From Actinoallomurus sp963736325 (lineage in GTDB: Bacteria > Actinomycetota > Actinomycetes > Streptosporangiales > Streptosporangiaceae): 64,000 bases of DNA. The translations under genes were made by a program, and so were the position numbers. The stretch is taken from NCBI GenBank assembly GCA_963736325.1, contig CAVTOG010000015.1:310001-374000 (forward strand). The letters are read 5' to 3'. Below the pieces are notes generated by a model. That model ran no database searches, was not told the DNA's origin, and saw only the letters and a list, made by a program, of their open reading frames with translations. Below are positions 29,001 to 37,208 of this stretch, in pieces (positions within the stretch are counted from its first letter, which is position 1; each line of letters begins with the position of its first letter).

Positions 29001-32000
29001 AGCAGACGGCCGAGGCAGAGCCGGAAGAGGCCGAGAGCACGGTCGCGGTGTTGCCGGGATCCGATGTCTCCGCGTGGCTGGTGTCGGGCCGGTCGCCGAG
29101 TGGGCTGGTGGGTCAGGCGGGCCGGTTGCGGGAGTTCGCGCTCGCTCATCCGGAGTTCACCGCGGAGGACGTGGCGTGGTCGCTCGCGACGACGCGTTCG
29201 GCGTTCGAGCATCGTGCGGTCGTCGTCGGCACGGGTCGTGAGGAACTGGCGGCCGGTCTGGCCGCGGTCGCCACGGACCAGTCCGCGGGGAACGTGGTCT
29301 CGGGTGTGGCAGGCTCGTCCGGCCCTGGTCGTTCGGTGTTCGTGTTCCCGGGTCAGGGTTCGCAGTGGGCCGGGATGGGCCGTGAGCTCCTGGAATCCTC
29401 ACCCCTGTTCGCCGCGAAGCTTGATGAGTGCGCCGAGGCGCTGGCCCCGTACGTGGACTGGTCGCTGCGTGACGTGCTGGCCGGTGCCGAGGGTGCGCCC
29501 GAGCTGGAGTCCGCCGATGTGGTCCAGCCCGTCCTATGGGCGGTGATGGTGTCGCTGGCCGCCGTCTGGGAGGCCGCCGGTGTGACGCCGGATGCGGTCG
29601 TCGGTCACTCCCAGGGTGAGATCGCCGCCGCGTGTGTGGCCGGGATCCTCTCCCTGGAAGACGCCGCTCGTGTTGTGGCGGTGCGTGGCAAGGCCCTGAC
29701 GGGGTTGGGCGTCGCCGGCGGAATGTTGTCGGTCGTCATGCCCGCGGAGAAGGTTTCTGAGCTGCTCGAACCCTGGAGCGGCTCGCTGGCGCTGGCTGCG
29801 GTGAACGGTCCGGCCACGACGGTGGTGTCGGGTGATCCTGACGCGCTGACGAAGCTGGAACGGGAGCTGTCGCGGCGCAAGGTCCTGCGGTGGCGGGTTC
29901 CGGCGTCGGACTTCGTGGCGCACTCGGCCGCGGTCGACCCGATCGAGGCCGACCTGCTGCGTGACCTCGCGCAGGTACGCCCGGTCTCCGGGTCGGCAGG
30001 GTTCTTCTCCACGGTGCACAACCGCTGGATGGACGGTACGGAGCTGGACGCCGGTTACTGGTTCGCGAACGTGCGCCAGACGGTCCGGTTCCAGGACGCC
30101 GTCACCGAGCTCGCCGGCTCGGGTTACCGGGCCTTTGTCGAGGTGTCCGCACAGCCCGTGCTGACCGCCTCGATCACCGAGACCCTTGAGGCGATCGAAG
30201 CGCCGAGTTCGCTGGTGACCGGGACCCTGCAGCGCGAGGACTCCGGCGCATCGGGCCTCCTGGCCTCGCTGGGCCGCGCGCACGTCGCGGGGCTGCCCGT
30301 CGAGTGGGCCAACGTGCTTCCGGCCGGCTCCCGCATCGACCTTCCGACCTACGCGTTCCAGCACCAGCGGTACTGGCTGCAGCCCGCACCCGCCTCCGAC
30401 GACTCGCTGTCGGAGGGCTCGGCGACGGAGGCGGCGTTCTGGGCCGCCGTCGAGGACGGCGATCTCAGCCGGCTCTCCGACGCGCCGGACGTATACGGAC
30501 ACCTGCCGCTCAACGAGGCGCTGCCCGCGCTGGCGTCGTGGCGGCGCCGCGGGCGGATCGACTCGGTCGTGGCGGACTGGCGCTACCGGATCACCTGGTC
30601 TCCCGTTCCGGAGACGGAGACCGCGGTGATGTCCGGTACGTGGCTGGTCGTCACGCCGGATGAGGCGGCGGCTCAGGACTGCGTACGCGCGCTGACCGAG
30701 CGCGGTGCCGAGACCGTCGTGGTCGCGGTCGGCGACCAGGAACTCGACCGGACCGTCCTCGCCGAGCGATTCGGTGGCTTCGACACACGATTCGCGGGCG
30801 TGGTGTCGCTGCTGGCCCTGAACGAGGCCCCGCTCGCCGGCTTCCCGTCCGTGCCGGCCGGGCTCGCCGGGACCGTGACGCTCATCCAGGCCCTCGGCGA
30901 CGCCGGGATGACGGCGCCGCTGTGGCTGCTGACGAGCGGCGCGATCGCCACCGGGCTGGGCGAGAAGGTGACGAACCCGGTTCAGACGCAGATATGGGGC
31001 ATCGGCCGGGTCGTCGCGCTCGAACACCCCGATCGGTGGGGCGGCCTGATCGACCTGCCGTCGCCCTGGGACGACCGGATGGCGTCCCGGCTGTGCGCGG
31101 TGCTCGCCGGAATCGGTGAGGACCAGCTCGCGATCCGCCCGTCCGGGATCATGGGACGCCGGCTCTCACGAGCCACGCAGTCCCGCCAGACGACGCCGTG
31201 GGCGCCCCAGGGCACCGTCCTGGTGACGGGCGGAACCGGATCGATCGGCGGTCACGTCGGCCAGTGGCTGGCCGGCCGTGACGCCGCACGTGTCGTGCTG
31301 TCCAGCCGTTCCGGACCGGCCGCGGCCGACGTGGCGGCCCTGGCCGCGCGGCTGGCAGGGGCCGGCACCGATGTCGACGTCGTGGCGTGCGACAGCGCGC
31401 GGCGCGCCGACCTTGAGGGCCTGCTGACCCGGATCGCGAGTGAGGGGCCGGCGCTCAGCTCGGTCTTCCACACCGCGGGCGTGCTCGACGACGGTGTCCT
31501 CGACCGGATGGACCCCGCGCGGCTTGCCGCGACCTCGGACGCGAAGGCGGCGGGCGCGGTCTGGCTGGACGAGCTGACCCAGGGTATGGACCTCGACGCC
31601 TTCGTCCTCTTCTCCTCGGCGGCGGCCACGTTCGGCGGCGGCGGCCAGGGCAACTACTCGGCGGCGAACGCCTTCCTGGACGGCCTGGCGGAGAACCGCC
31701 GGGCCCGCGGGCTGACCGCGCTGTCCGTCGCGTGGGGTCCGTGGGACGGGCCGGGCGTCTCGCAGAACACCGACGCGGCCCGGCAGCGGCTGCGCCGGAA
31801 CCGCTGGGAGGTCCTCATGGACCCGGAGCTGGCGGTTCAGGCTCTGGGCAAGGCTTTGGACGACCCGGACGACCTCGTACTGACCCTGATGGACATCGAC
31901 TGGGCGCAGCTGGTGACGGCACCCGCCGCCATCGGTCTGCGGCAGCACCCGATGGTGCGGGACCTGCCGGACCTGCGCCGCCACATGCAGGCCGCGGGCG

Positions 32001-35000
32001 TCGCCGACGGCCAGGGTGGTGCGGGCGACGGTGAGTTCGCACGACGCCTGTCCGGGCTGCCTGCGGCGGACCAGGACCGGATGTTGACCGACCTGATCCG
32101 TGCCGAGGCCGCGAGGGTGCTGAACTACCCGTCGCCGGACGCCGTCGGCCTGGAGCTGGCCTTCAGCGACCTCGGCTTCGACTCCCTCACCTCGGTCGAG
32201 CTGCGCAACCAGCTGAGCACGGCCACCGGGCTGCGGTTGCCCGCCACGCTGCTGTTCGACTACCCCACCCCCGAGGTGCTGGCCGGATATCTGCGCACCG
32301 AGATGCTCGGCGCGCTGCCCGACGGGCCGGCGCCTCAGGCGGCGGTCGCGATGGAGACCGACGAGCCGATGGCGATCGTGGGGATGGGCTGCCGGTTCCC
32401 CGGGGGCATCAGCAGCCCCGAGGAACTGTGGGAGCTGCTGTCCGCGGGCGCGGACGGCGTCTGCCCGCTGCCCGCCGACCGTGGATGGGACGTCGAGGCG
32501 CTGTACGACCCCGACCCGGACCACGCCGGAACCGCGTACGTGCGTGAGGGCGGCTACGTACAGCAGGTGTCGGAGTTCGACTCCGCGTTCTTCGGGATCT
32601 CGCCGCGCGAGGCCCTCGCCATGGACCCGCAGCAGCGGCTGCTGCTGGAGGTGTCCTGGGAGGCGCTGGAGCGAGCCGGCATCGCGCCGGCGTCGCTGCG
32701 CGGTTCCCGTACCGGGGTGTTCGTGGGCGGATACGGCTCCGGATACGAGGTGCTCGGCATCGAGCTGGCCCGCAACGGCGCCGAAGGCGTCGAGGGGCAC
32801 CTGGTGACCGGCAACGCGACCAGCATCCTGTCCGGCCGCATCTCCTACACGCTGGGCCTGGAGGGTCCGGCGGTGACGATGGACACGGCGTGCTCGTCCT
32901 CGCTGGTGGCGCTGCACATGGCGCGCCGCGCGCTCTCGTCCGGCGAGTGCTCGCTGGCGCTGGTCGGCGGCGTGACGATCATGGCGACCCCGCGTGACCT
33001 GATCGGGTTCTCCCGCCAGCGCGGCCTGGCCGCCGACGGGCGGAGCAAGGCGTTCTCGGCGGACGCCGATGGCATGGGCATGGGCGAGGGCGTCGGGATG
33101 CTGCTCATGGAGCGGTTGTCGGACGCGCGGCGGCTCGGGCACAACGTGCTGGCGGTCGTCGCCGGCAGTGCGATGAACCAGGATGGCGCCTCGAACGGCC
33201 TGACCGCGCCGAACGGCCCGTCGCAGCAGCGGGTCATCAAGGAGGCGCTCGCGAACGCCTCTCTGTCGCCGTCCGACATCGACGCGGTGGAGGCCCACGG
33301 GACTGGTACGCCTCTCGGTGACCCGATCGAGGCGCAGGCGCTGATCGCGACCTACGGTCAGGACCGGCCCGCTGATCGGCCGCTCTGGCTCGGATCGGTG
33401 AAGTCGAACATCGGGCACGCGCAGGCCGCCGCGGGCATGGCCGGTGTCATCAAGATGGTGCTGGCCCTCCAGCACGAGACGCTGCCGTCGACGCTGCACG
33501 TGGGGGAGCCTTCGCCGCATGTGGACTGGTCCGCCGACACCGTACGGCTGCTGACCGAGTCGCGGGCCTGGCCTACGGGTGGCCGGCCGCGCCGCGCGGG
33601 TGTGTCGGCGTTCGGGATCAGTGGCACCAACGCCCACGTCGTTCTCGCGGAGCCTCCGGTCGTCGAGGGTTCGGTGCTCGACGACGACGCGGAGCCGGCC
33701 GAACCGGCGACGCCGGTGCTGTCGGAGTCCGAGACGTCGGCGTGGCTGGTGTCGGGTCGTAGCGCCGACGGTCTGGTGAGCCAGGCGGGCCGGTTGCGCG
33801 AGTTCGCGCTCGCCGACCCGGACCTGGACGAGAAGGACGTTGCGTGGTCGTTGGCCGCGTCGCGGTCGACCTTCGAGCACCGCGCGGTCGTGGTGGGCTC
33901 GGGTCGTGAGGGACTGGCGGCCGGGCTCGCCGCGATGGCGACCGGCCAGTCCGCGCCGGGTGTGCTGTCGGGCGTCGTGCGGGGTTCCGCGCGGGTCGGG
34001 TTCGTGTTCTCCGGCCAGGGCTCGCAGCGGGTCGGGATGGGCGCGGGTCTGTACGCGGCCAGCCCGGTGTTCGCCGAGGTCTTCGATCGGGTGTGCGGGC
34101 TGCTGGAGGCCGAGCTCGGGCTTCCGGTCGGCGATGTGGTGCTGGGGCGTGCCGAGCCCGACGCCGGGCTGGGCGATGACGCGACGGTGTTCGCGCAGAC
34201 GGGCTTGTTCGCGTTCCAGGTCGGTGTGGTGTCGATGCTGAAGGCGGCCGGCGTCTCGCCGGCGGCCGTCGCCGGTCACTCCGTGGGTGAGATCGCGGCC
34301 GCGTGGGCGGCCGGCGTGCTGTCCCTCGAGGACGCGGCCCGCCTGGTCGCGACCCGTGCGCGGTTGATGCAGGACCTGCCCGCGGGCGGCGCGATGTGGG
34401 CGATCGCCGCGACCGAGGCCGAGGTACTGGCCTCGATCGAGGACGTCGAGGGCGTGTCGATCGCCGCGGTGAACGGCCCGTCCGCGACCGTCATATCGGG
34501 AGACGCCGACGCGGTCGAGACGGTCGCCGAAGGCTGGCGGTCGGGCGGGACACGGGTTCGCCGGCTGCGCGTCTCGCACGCGTTCCATTCCCACCTGATG
34601 GACCCGGTGCTCGACGAGCTGGGACAGGTCGCGCTCGGGCTGGTGCACCGCCGCCCGCAGGTTCCGTGGGCGTGCGGGACGACGGGTGAGGCGCTGGAGG
34701 AGTTCGGTTCCGGTTACTGGGTCGAGCAGGCGCGCGGCGCCGTGCGATTCGCGGACGCGGTCTCGGAGCTGTCGGCCCGTGGTGTTCAGGTGTTCGTGGA
34801 GATCGGCCCGGACGGCACGCTGTCCGGCCTCGGCCCGGACGTGATCGCCGATGGTGTGTTCGTCCCGGTGTCGAAGTCGAAGACCCCGTCGGACGTGGCG
34901 TTGCTGGAGGCCCTGGGCCGGGTCCATGTCTCCGGTGGGTCGGTGGACTGGCCTGCGGTGTTCGCGGGCGGGCAGCGAGTCGAGCTGCCGACGTACGCGT

Positions 35001-37153
35001 TCCAGCGGCAGCGGTTCTGGCCGGAGATCTCACAGACCGTCGGCGGGGTCGTGGCCGAGGGCGAGGCGGACGCGGAGTTCTGGGCCGCCGTCGAGGACGG
35101 TGACCTGAGCCGCCTCTCCGACGCACTGGATGTGGACGGGCTTCTGCCGCTGAACGAGGCGCTTCCCGCGCTGGCGTCGTGGCGGCGGCGTTCGCGTGAG
35201 GACTCGGCGGTCGCCGACTGGCGCTACCAGGTCACCTGGGAGCAGATCCCCGACGCGGGCTCGGCCGTGCTGTCCGGCACGTGGCTGGTGGTCGCTCCGG
35301 AAGGCGTCTCGGCGCAGGATCACCTCCAGGCGCTGACCGAAAGCGGCGCCGAGGCCGTGGTCTTCGAGGTCGGCGTGGACGAGACGGACCGTGCCGTCCT
35401 GGCCGGACGCCTGACCGCGCTGGACGATGTCGCCGGTGTGGTGTCGCTGCTGGCCCTCGACGAGGACCCGTCGGCCGGTGTGGCCGCGACGCTGGTTCTG
35501 GTGCAGGCGCTCGGTGACGCCGAGATCGGCGCTCCGCTGTGGGCGGTCACCCAGGGTGCCATCTCCACCGGTCCGGCCGATGTCCTGACCCAGCCGGTGC
35601 AGGCCGAGGTCTGGGGCCTGGGCCGGGTCGCCGGACTGGAGCACTCGGAGCGCTGGGGCGGCCTGATCGACCTCCCGGCCTCGTGGGACGACCGGACCGG
35701 GGCACGATTGTGCGGGGTTCTCACCGGTGACGCCGAGGACCAGGTCGCGATCCGCCCGGCCGGGCTGATGGGCCGTCGCCTGGTACGGGTCGCACAACGG
35801 CGTACGACCACTGCCTGGACGCCGCGCGGGACCGTGCTGGTCACGGGCGGCACCGGAGGAATCGGTGGCCGGGTCGCGCGATGGGCTGCCGAGCGTGGCG
35901 CCCGGCGGGTGGTGCTGACCAGCCGTTCGGGTCCGGGCGCCGCGGGAGTCGGCGCGCTGGCCGCGGAACTCGCGGCGGCCGGCGCCTCGGTGGACGTGAT
36001 CGCCGGTGACATCGGCCGGCGTTCCGACACCGAAGGCCTGCTGGCCCGGCTCGGTGCGGACGGTCCGCCGCTGACCTCCGTCATGCACGCCGCCGGCGTC
36101 GGCCAGTTCAGCGCCATCGACGAGACCACGATCGAACACCACACGGAGGTCACCGCCGCCAAGGTGGACGGCGCGGCCTGGCTGGACGAACTGACACGCG
36201 ACCTGGACCTCGACGCCTTCGTCGTCTTCTCCTCCATCGCCGCGACCTGGGGCAGCGGACACCAGCCGAGCTACGCGGCCGGCAACGCGTACCTCGACGC
36301 CCTGGTCGACAGCCGCCGCTCGCGCGGGCTCGCCGCCACCTCCCTGGCCTGGGGCCCGTGGGCCGGCGGCGGAATGACCGACGAGGAGGACGCCGGCCGC
36401 ATGGAGGTGCGGGGTCTGCGGTTGCTGGATCCGCGCCTCGCGCTCCAGGTCCTCGCGCACGCGCTCGACGCCAGGGAGAAGACGCTCACCGTGGCGGATG
36501 TGGACTGGCAGAAGTTCGCGCCGCTGTTCACGCTGCGGCGTCCCAGCCCGCTGATCGAGTCTCTGCCTGAGGTACTGCAGGCACTGGCCGGCGGCGACGC
36601 GGGTGACGCGAACGCGTCGGGCGGCGCCGCGAGCGCCCTGGCCGAACGCCTGGCCGGCCTGTCCATCGCCGACCAGGAACGCGTCCTGGTCGACCTCGTC
36701 CGCACCGAAGCGGCCGTCGCGCTCGGCTACTCCTCGGCGGACGACGTCGAACCGGACCGGGCGTTCAGCGATCTCGGCTTCGACTCCCTGACCGGCGTCG
36801 AGCTGCGCAACCGGCTGACCGCCGTCAGCGGGATCCCGCTGGCCGCCACCGCGGTCTTCGACTACCCGACGAGCATGGCGCTCGCGGGCTTCCTGCGGCA
36901 GGCGGTCACACCGGACGAGCCCGAAGCCCTGCCCCTGCTCGCCGAGCTCGACAAGATCGAGTCGATGCTCACCGGGTCGGCCGTGGCAGAGGACGAGCAC
37001 GCGAAGATCACGGCCCGGTTGGAGTCCGTGATCGCGCGGTGGCGAGAGGTTCGGGAACAGGCCGCCGGTGGCGTCGCCGTCATCGAAAAGCTCGAGGGTT
37101 CGAGTGACGACGAGGTCTTCGACTTCATCGGCAAGGAGTTCGGCATCCACTGA
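23018..37153 (+). CDS. Type I modular polyketide synthase, modules 1-3 (PKS1)
   Basis: The 4711-residue protein starts with an N-terminal docking helix (MTNEEKLRDYLRLVTANLRQ), so it receives a chain from another protein and is not the loading protein. Three KS-AT-KR-ACP modules follow. Active sites seen are KS Cys206, Cys1724 and Cys3292; AT Ser689, Ser2198 and Ser3755; ACP Ser1493, Ser3056 and Ser4590. AT1 and AT2 carry FVAH in the specificity loop and AT3 carries HAFH. KR1 lacks its catalytic Tyr and Asn, KR2 is B-type and KR3 A-type. A C-terminal docking region (about 4640-4711) ends DDEVFDFIGKEFGIH. The ATG is chosen by the docking-helix start; the frame extends upstream to 22931 without similarity. 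PKS2 begins 55 bases later. Confidence 0.96.
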   Translation: MTNEEKLRDYLRLVTANLRQARRSLREAERRQREPIAIVGMGCRFPGGVRGPDELWDLLATGGDAVSGFPTDRGWDVEGLYSPDPDQAGTTYARHGGFLHDASEFDAGFFGISPREALAMDPQQRLMLEVSWEALERAGIDPASLRGSSTGVFAGAYASGYGTNADTETEAVEGHILTGVATSVLSGRIAFSLGLQGPAVTVDTACSSSLVALHLACQALRTGECEMALAGGVTVIVTPTMFVEFSRQRGMSFDGRCKSFSAGADGSGWAEGAGMLLLERLSDARRNGHQVLAVVRGSAINQDGASNGLTAPNGPSQQRVIRTALENARLSTADVDVVEAHGSATTLGDPIEAQTLLATYGQDRAESQPLWLGSVKSNIGHAQAAAGSAGLIKMVLALQNELLPQTLHVEEPSPHVDWSSGDVRLLTDAVPWPSGDRPRRAGVSAFGISGTNAHIILEEAPALDAALGSEMADGDDDGGESDVDRESAAGDGAVEEVAEPAVLSGSDVSAWLVSGRSADALAGQAGRLREFALADSDLNPADVGWALATTRSTFEHRAVVVGTDRVGLSAGLAAVATGQPSAGVIVGAEAPVGPGRTVFVFPGQGSQWAGMGRELLECSPVFAAKLDECAEALAPFVDWSLRDVLAGAEGAPPLESADVVQPVLWAVMVSLAAVWEAAGVTPDAVVGHSQGEIAAACVAGILSLEDAARVVAVRGKALTGLGVAGGMLSVVMPAEKVSELLEPWAGALALAAVNGPATTVVSGDPDALTELERELSRRKVLRWRVPASDFVAHSAAVDPVEADLLRDLAQVRPVAGQVGFFSTVHSRWMDGTELDAGYWFANVRQTVRFQDAVTELAGSGYRAFVEVSAQPVLTASITETLEAIETPSSLVTGTLQREDSGASALLASLGRAHVAGLAVEWAKVLPAGSHLDLPTYAFQHQRYWLQPAPAKLRDRDDSPATDWRYRVTWAPVTDSASTVLSGTWLVVTPDEASAQDCVRALNERGAETVVFEAGAEVLDRAALADRIGGLGTRFAGVLSLLALDETPLAGSPAVPAGLAGTLALVQALGDAEIDAPLWVQTQGAVSTGPGDTLTHPVQARVWGLGRVAGLEHSDRWGGLVDLPPSWDDRTASRLCAILAGTGEDQVAIRPTGIMGRRLARAPQPRQSTQWTPQGTVLITGGTGMLGGHVGRWLAGRDTARVVLSSRSGPAAPGVAVLAAQLATAGTRVDVVASDTARRADLEGLLDRIAGEGPPLSSVFHTAGVGEATPIAETTVEQQETVTAAKAAGAVWLDELTQDLDLDAFVLFSSAAATWGSAQQPGFAAASTFLDALAENRRARGLAALSVAWGPWAGGGMTDEAGAEQMERRGLKAMDPALAIEALARSVDGGEETLTVADMDWRLFAPAFVLRRNSPLIEALPEVAQALTEAAAAAMPAADGAGEALAARLSDLSRVEQDRLLVDVVCGEAAAVLGHASGAEVGQGRAFSDLGFDSLTSVDLRNRLGAATGLRLPATLLFDYPTPMVLAGFLRDGLLGAATDAPVTVSGAAIAVDEPVAIVSMGCRFPGGIGSPEDLWGLLESGGDAISAFPTDRGWDPGVYDPDPNQAGASYVREGGFVHAASEFDAGFFGISPREALAMDPQQRLLLEVSWEALERAGIDPASLRGSATGVYTGASFAGYGMAAPEGAENLEAHLLTGTTTSVISGRVSYTLGLEGPAVTVDTACSSTLVALHLAVQALRTGECDMALAGGAFVSATPELFVWSSRLRGLAVDGRCKSFAAAADGMGIAEGAGMLLLERLSDARRNGHQVLAVVRGSAVNQDGASNGLTAPNGPSQQRVIRAALANARLTTADVDVVEAHGSGTTLGDPIEAQAVIATYGQGREEDQPLWLGSVKSNIGHAQAAAGSAGLIKMVLALRNKLLPQTLHVDEPSPHVDWSAGNVRLLTEAMPWPSDGRPRRAGVSGFGVSGTNAHIILEEAPALEAATDGGESEPVGEQTAEAEPEEAESTVAVLPGSDVSAWLVSGRSPSGLVGQAGRLREFALAHPEFTAEDVAWSLATTRSAFEHRAVVVGTGREELAAGLAAVATDQSAGNVVSGVAGSSGPGRSVFVFPGQGSQWAGMGRELLESSPLFAAKLDECAEALAPYVDWSLRDVLAGAEGAPELESADVVQPVLWAVMVSLAAVWEAAGVTPDAVVGHSQGEIAAACVAGILSLEDAARVVAVRGKALTGLGVAGGMLSVVMPAEKVSELLEPWSGSLALAAVNGPATTVVSGDPDALTKLERELSRRKVLRWRVPASDFVAHSAAVDPIEADLLRDLAQVRPVSGSAGFFSTVHNRWMDGTELDAGYWFANVRQTVRFQDAVTELAGSGYRAFVEVSAQPVLTASITETLEAIEAPSSLVTGTLQREDSGASGLLASLGRAHVAGLPVEWANVLPAGSRIDLPTYAFQHQRYWLQPAPASDDSLSEGSATEAAFWAAVEDGDLSRLSDAPDVYGHLPLNEALPALASWRRRGRIDSVVADWRYRITWSPVPETETAVMSGTWLVVTPDEAAAQDCVRALTERGAETVVVAVGDQELDRTVLAERFGGFDTRFAGVVSLLALNEAPLAGFPSVPAGLAGTVTLIQALGDAGMTAPLWLLTSGAIATGLGEKVTNPVQTQIWGIGRVVALEHPDRWGGLIDLPSPWDDRMASRLCAVLAGIGEDQLAIRPSGIMGRRLSRATQSRQTTPWAPQGTVLVTGGTGSIGGHVGQWLAGRDAARVVLSSRSGPAAADVAALAARLAGAGTDVDVVACDSARRADLEGLLTRIASEGPALSSVFHTAGVLDDGVLDRMDPARLAATSDAKAAGAVWLDELTQGMDLDAFVLFSSAAATFGGGGQGNYSAANAFLDGLAENRRARGLTALSVAWGPWDGPGVSQNTDAARQRLRRNRWEVLMDPELAVQALGKALDDPDDLVLTLMDIDWAQLVTAPAAIGLRQHPMVRDLPDLRRHMQAAGVADGQGGAGDGEFARRLSGLPAADQDRMLTDLIRAEAARVLNYPSPDAVGLELAFSDLGFDSLTSVELRNQLSTATGLRLPATLLFDYPTPEVLAGYLRTEMLGALPDGPAPQAAVAMETDEPMAIVGMGCRFPGGISSPEELWELLSAGADGVCPLPADRGWDVEALYDPDPDHAGTAYVREGGYVQQVSEFDSAFFGISPREALAMDPQQRLLLEVSWEALERAGIAPASLRGSRTGVFVGGYGSGYEVLGIELARNGAEGVEGHLVTGNATSILSGRISYTLGLEGPAVTMDTACSSSLVALHMARRALSSGECSLALVGGVTIMATPRDLIGFSRQRGLAADGRSKAFSADADGMGMGEGVGMLLMERLSDARRLGHNVLAVVAGSAMNQDGASNGLTAPNGPSQQRVIKEALANASLSPSDIDAVEAHGTGTPLGDPIEAQALIATYGQDRPADRPLWLGSVKSNIGHAQAAAGMAGVIKMVLALQHETLPSTLHVGEPSPHVDWSADTVRLLTESRAWPTGGRPRRAGVSAFGISGTNAHVVLAEPPVVEGSVLDDDAEPAEPATPVLSESETSAWLVSGRSADGLVSQAGRLREFALADPDLDEKDVAWSLAASRSTFEHRAVVVGSGREGLAAGLAAMATGQSAPGVLSGVVRGSARVGFVFSGQGSQRVGMGAGLYAASPVFAEVFDRVCGLLEAELGLPVGDVVLGRAEPDAGLGDDATVFAQTGLFAFQVGVVSMLKAAGVSPAAVAGHSVGEIAAAWAAGVLSLEDAARLVATRARLMQDLPAGGAMWAIAATEAEVLASIEDVEGVSIAAVNGPSATVISGDADAVETVAEGWRSGGTRVRRLRVSHAFHSHLMDPVLDELGQVALGLVHRRPQVPWACGTTGEALEEFGSGYWVEQARGAVRFADAVSELSARGVQVFVEIGPDGTLSGLGPDVIADGVFVPVSKSKTPSDVALLEALGRVHVSGGSVDWPAVFAGGQRVELPTYAFQRQRFWPEISQTVGGVVAEGEADAEFWAAVEDGDLSRLSDALDVDGLLPLNEALPALASWRRRSREDSAVADWRYQVTWEQIPDAGSAVLSGTWLVVAPEGVSAQDHLQALTESGAEAVVFEVGVDETDRAVLAGRLTALDDVAGVVSLLALDEDPSAGVAATLVLVQALGDAEIGAPLWAVTQGAISTGPADVLTQPVQAEVWGLGRVAGLEHSERWGGLIDLPASWDDRTGARLCGVLTGDAEDQVAIRPAGLMGRRLVRVAQRRTTTAWTPRGTVLVTGGTGGIGGRVARWAAERGARRVVLTSRSGPGAAGVGALAAELAAAGASVDVIAGDIGRRSDTEGLLARLGADGPPLTSVMHAAGVGQFSAIDETTIEHHTEVTAAKVDGAAWLDELTRDLDLDAFVVFSSIAATWGSGHQPSYAAGNAYLDALVDSRRSRGLAATSLAWGPWAGGGMTDEEDAGRMEVRGLRLLDPRLALQVLAHALDAREKTLTVADVDWQKFAPLFTLRRPSPLIESLPEVLQALAGGDAGDANASGGAASALAERLAGLSIADQERVLVDLVRTEAAVALGYSSADDVEPDRAFSDLGFDSLTGVELRNRLTAVSGIPLAATAVFDYPTSMALAGFLRQAVTPDEPEALPLLAELDKIESMLTGSAVAEDEHAKITARLESVIARWREVREQAAGGVAVIEKLEGSSDDEVFDFIGKEFGIH
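23117..27620 (+). other. PKS module 1: KS-AT-KR-ACP, KR probably inactive
   Basis: KS1 spans residues about 34-461 with Cys206, and its HGTGT box reads HGSAT. AT1 (598-945) has GHSQG with Ser689 and FVAH at 790-793 in place of YASH. KR1 (about 960-1410) keeps the NADPH motif GGTGMLGG (about 1180), the FSS serine and a Trp-containing A-type loop. The catalytic Tyr is replaced by Phe1322 and the Asn four residues later by Ser1326. The ACP has LGFDSL with Ser1493. The likely outcome is extension without ketoreduction. Confidence 0.88.
24995..25449 (+). repeat. 455-bp near-identical AT block, copy in AT1
   Basis: Read against 43755-44209 at a fixed offset of 18,760 bases, this block differs at a single position (25385, T against C). 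It covers the middle of the AT domain, including the active-site serine and the FVAH loop. The perfect run of 390 bases (24995-25384) exceeds what coding constraint alone would keep, so a recent duplication or gene conversion is likely. Confidence 0.85.
27674..32310 (+). other. PKS module 2: KS-AT-KR-ACP, B-type KR
   Basis: KS2 (about 1553-1980) has Cys1724 in DTACSST. AT2 (about 2107-2455) has GHSQG with Ser2198 and FVAH starting at Phe2299. A dimerisation element and structural half precede the catalytic KR, which carries the B-type LDD motif at 2823-2825 and Tyr2880 in GQGNYSAANAF, without the A-type Trp. It should give a D-configured (3R) alcohol. The ACP serine is 3056. This is the only unambiguous B-type KR in the eight complete modules. 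Confidence 0.9.
32363..36900 (+). other. PKS module 3: KS-AT(malonyl)-KR-ACP
   Basis: KS3 (about 3116-3545) has Cys3292. AT3 (about 3661-4005) shows all three malonyl signatures: ATVFAQ upstream of the active site, GHSVG with Ser3755, and HAFH at 3854-3857. KR3 lacks LDD, has the A-type Trp loop and keeps Tyr4419 and the Asn of YAAGN, so it should form an L-configured alcohol. The ACP serine is 4590, followed by the C-terminal docking region. Confidence 0.92.
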
Positions 37154-37208
37154 ATCCGACGAAGACCCGACATGCCGCAGCCGATGACTTCCGATGAGGT
37201 GACGCACA

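Noticed and set aside
24290..34927. Very long open frames on the minus strand opposite the PKS genes (for example 24290-29212 and 31166-34927)
   Set aside because: They are Arg/His/Gly/Pro-rich mirror translations of high-GC PKS codons, show no domains, and lie opposite proven KS/AT/KR sequence.
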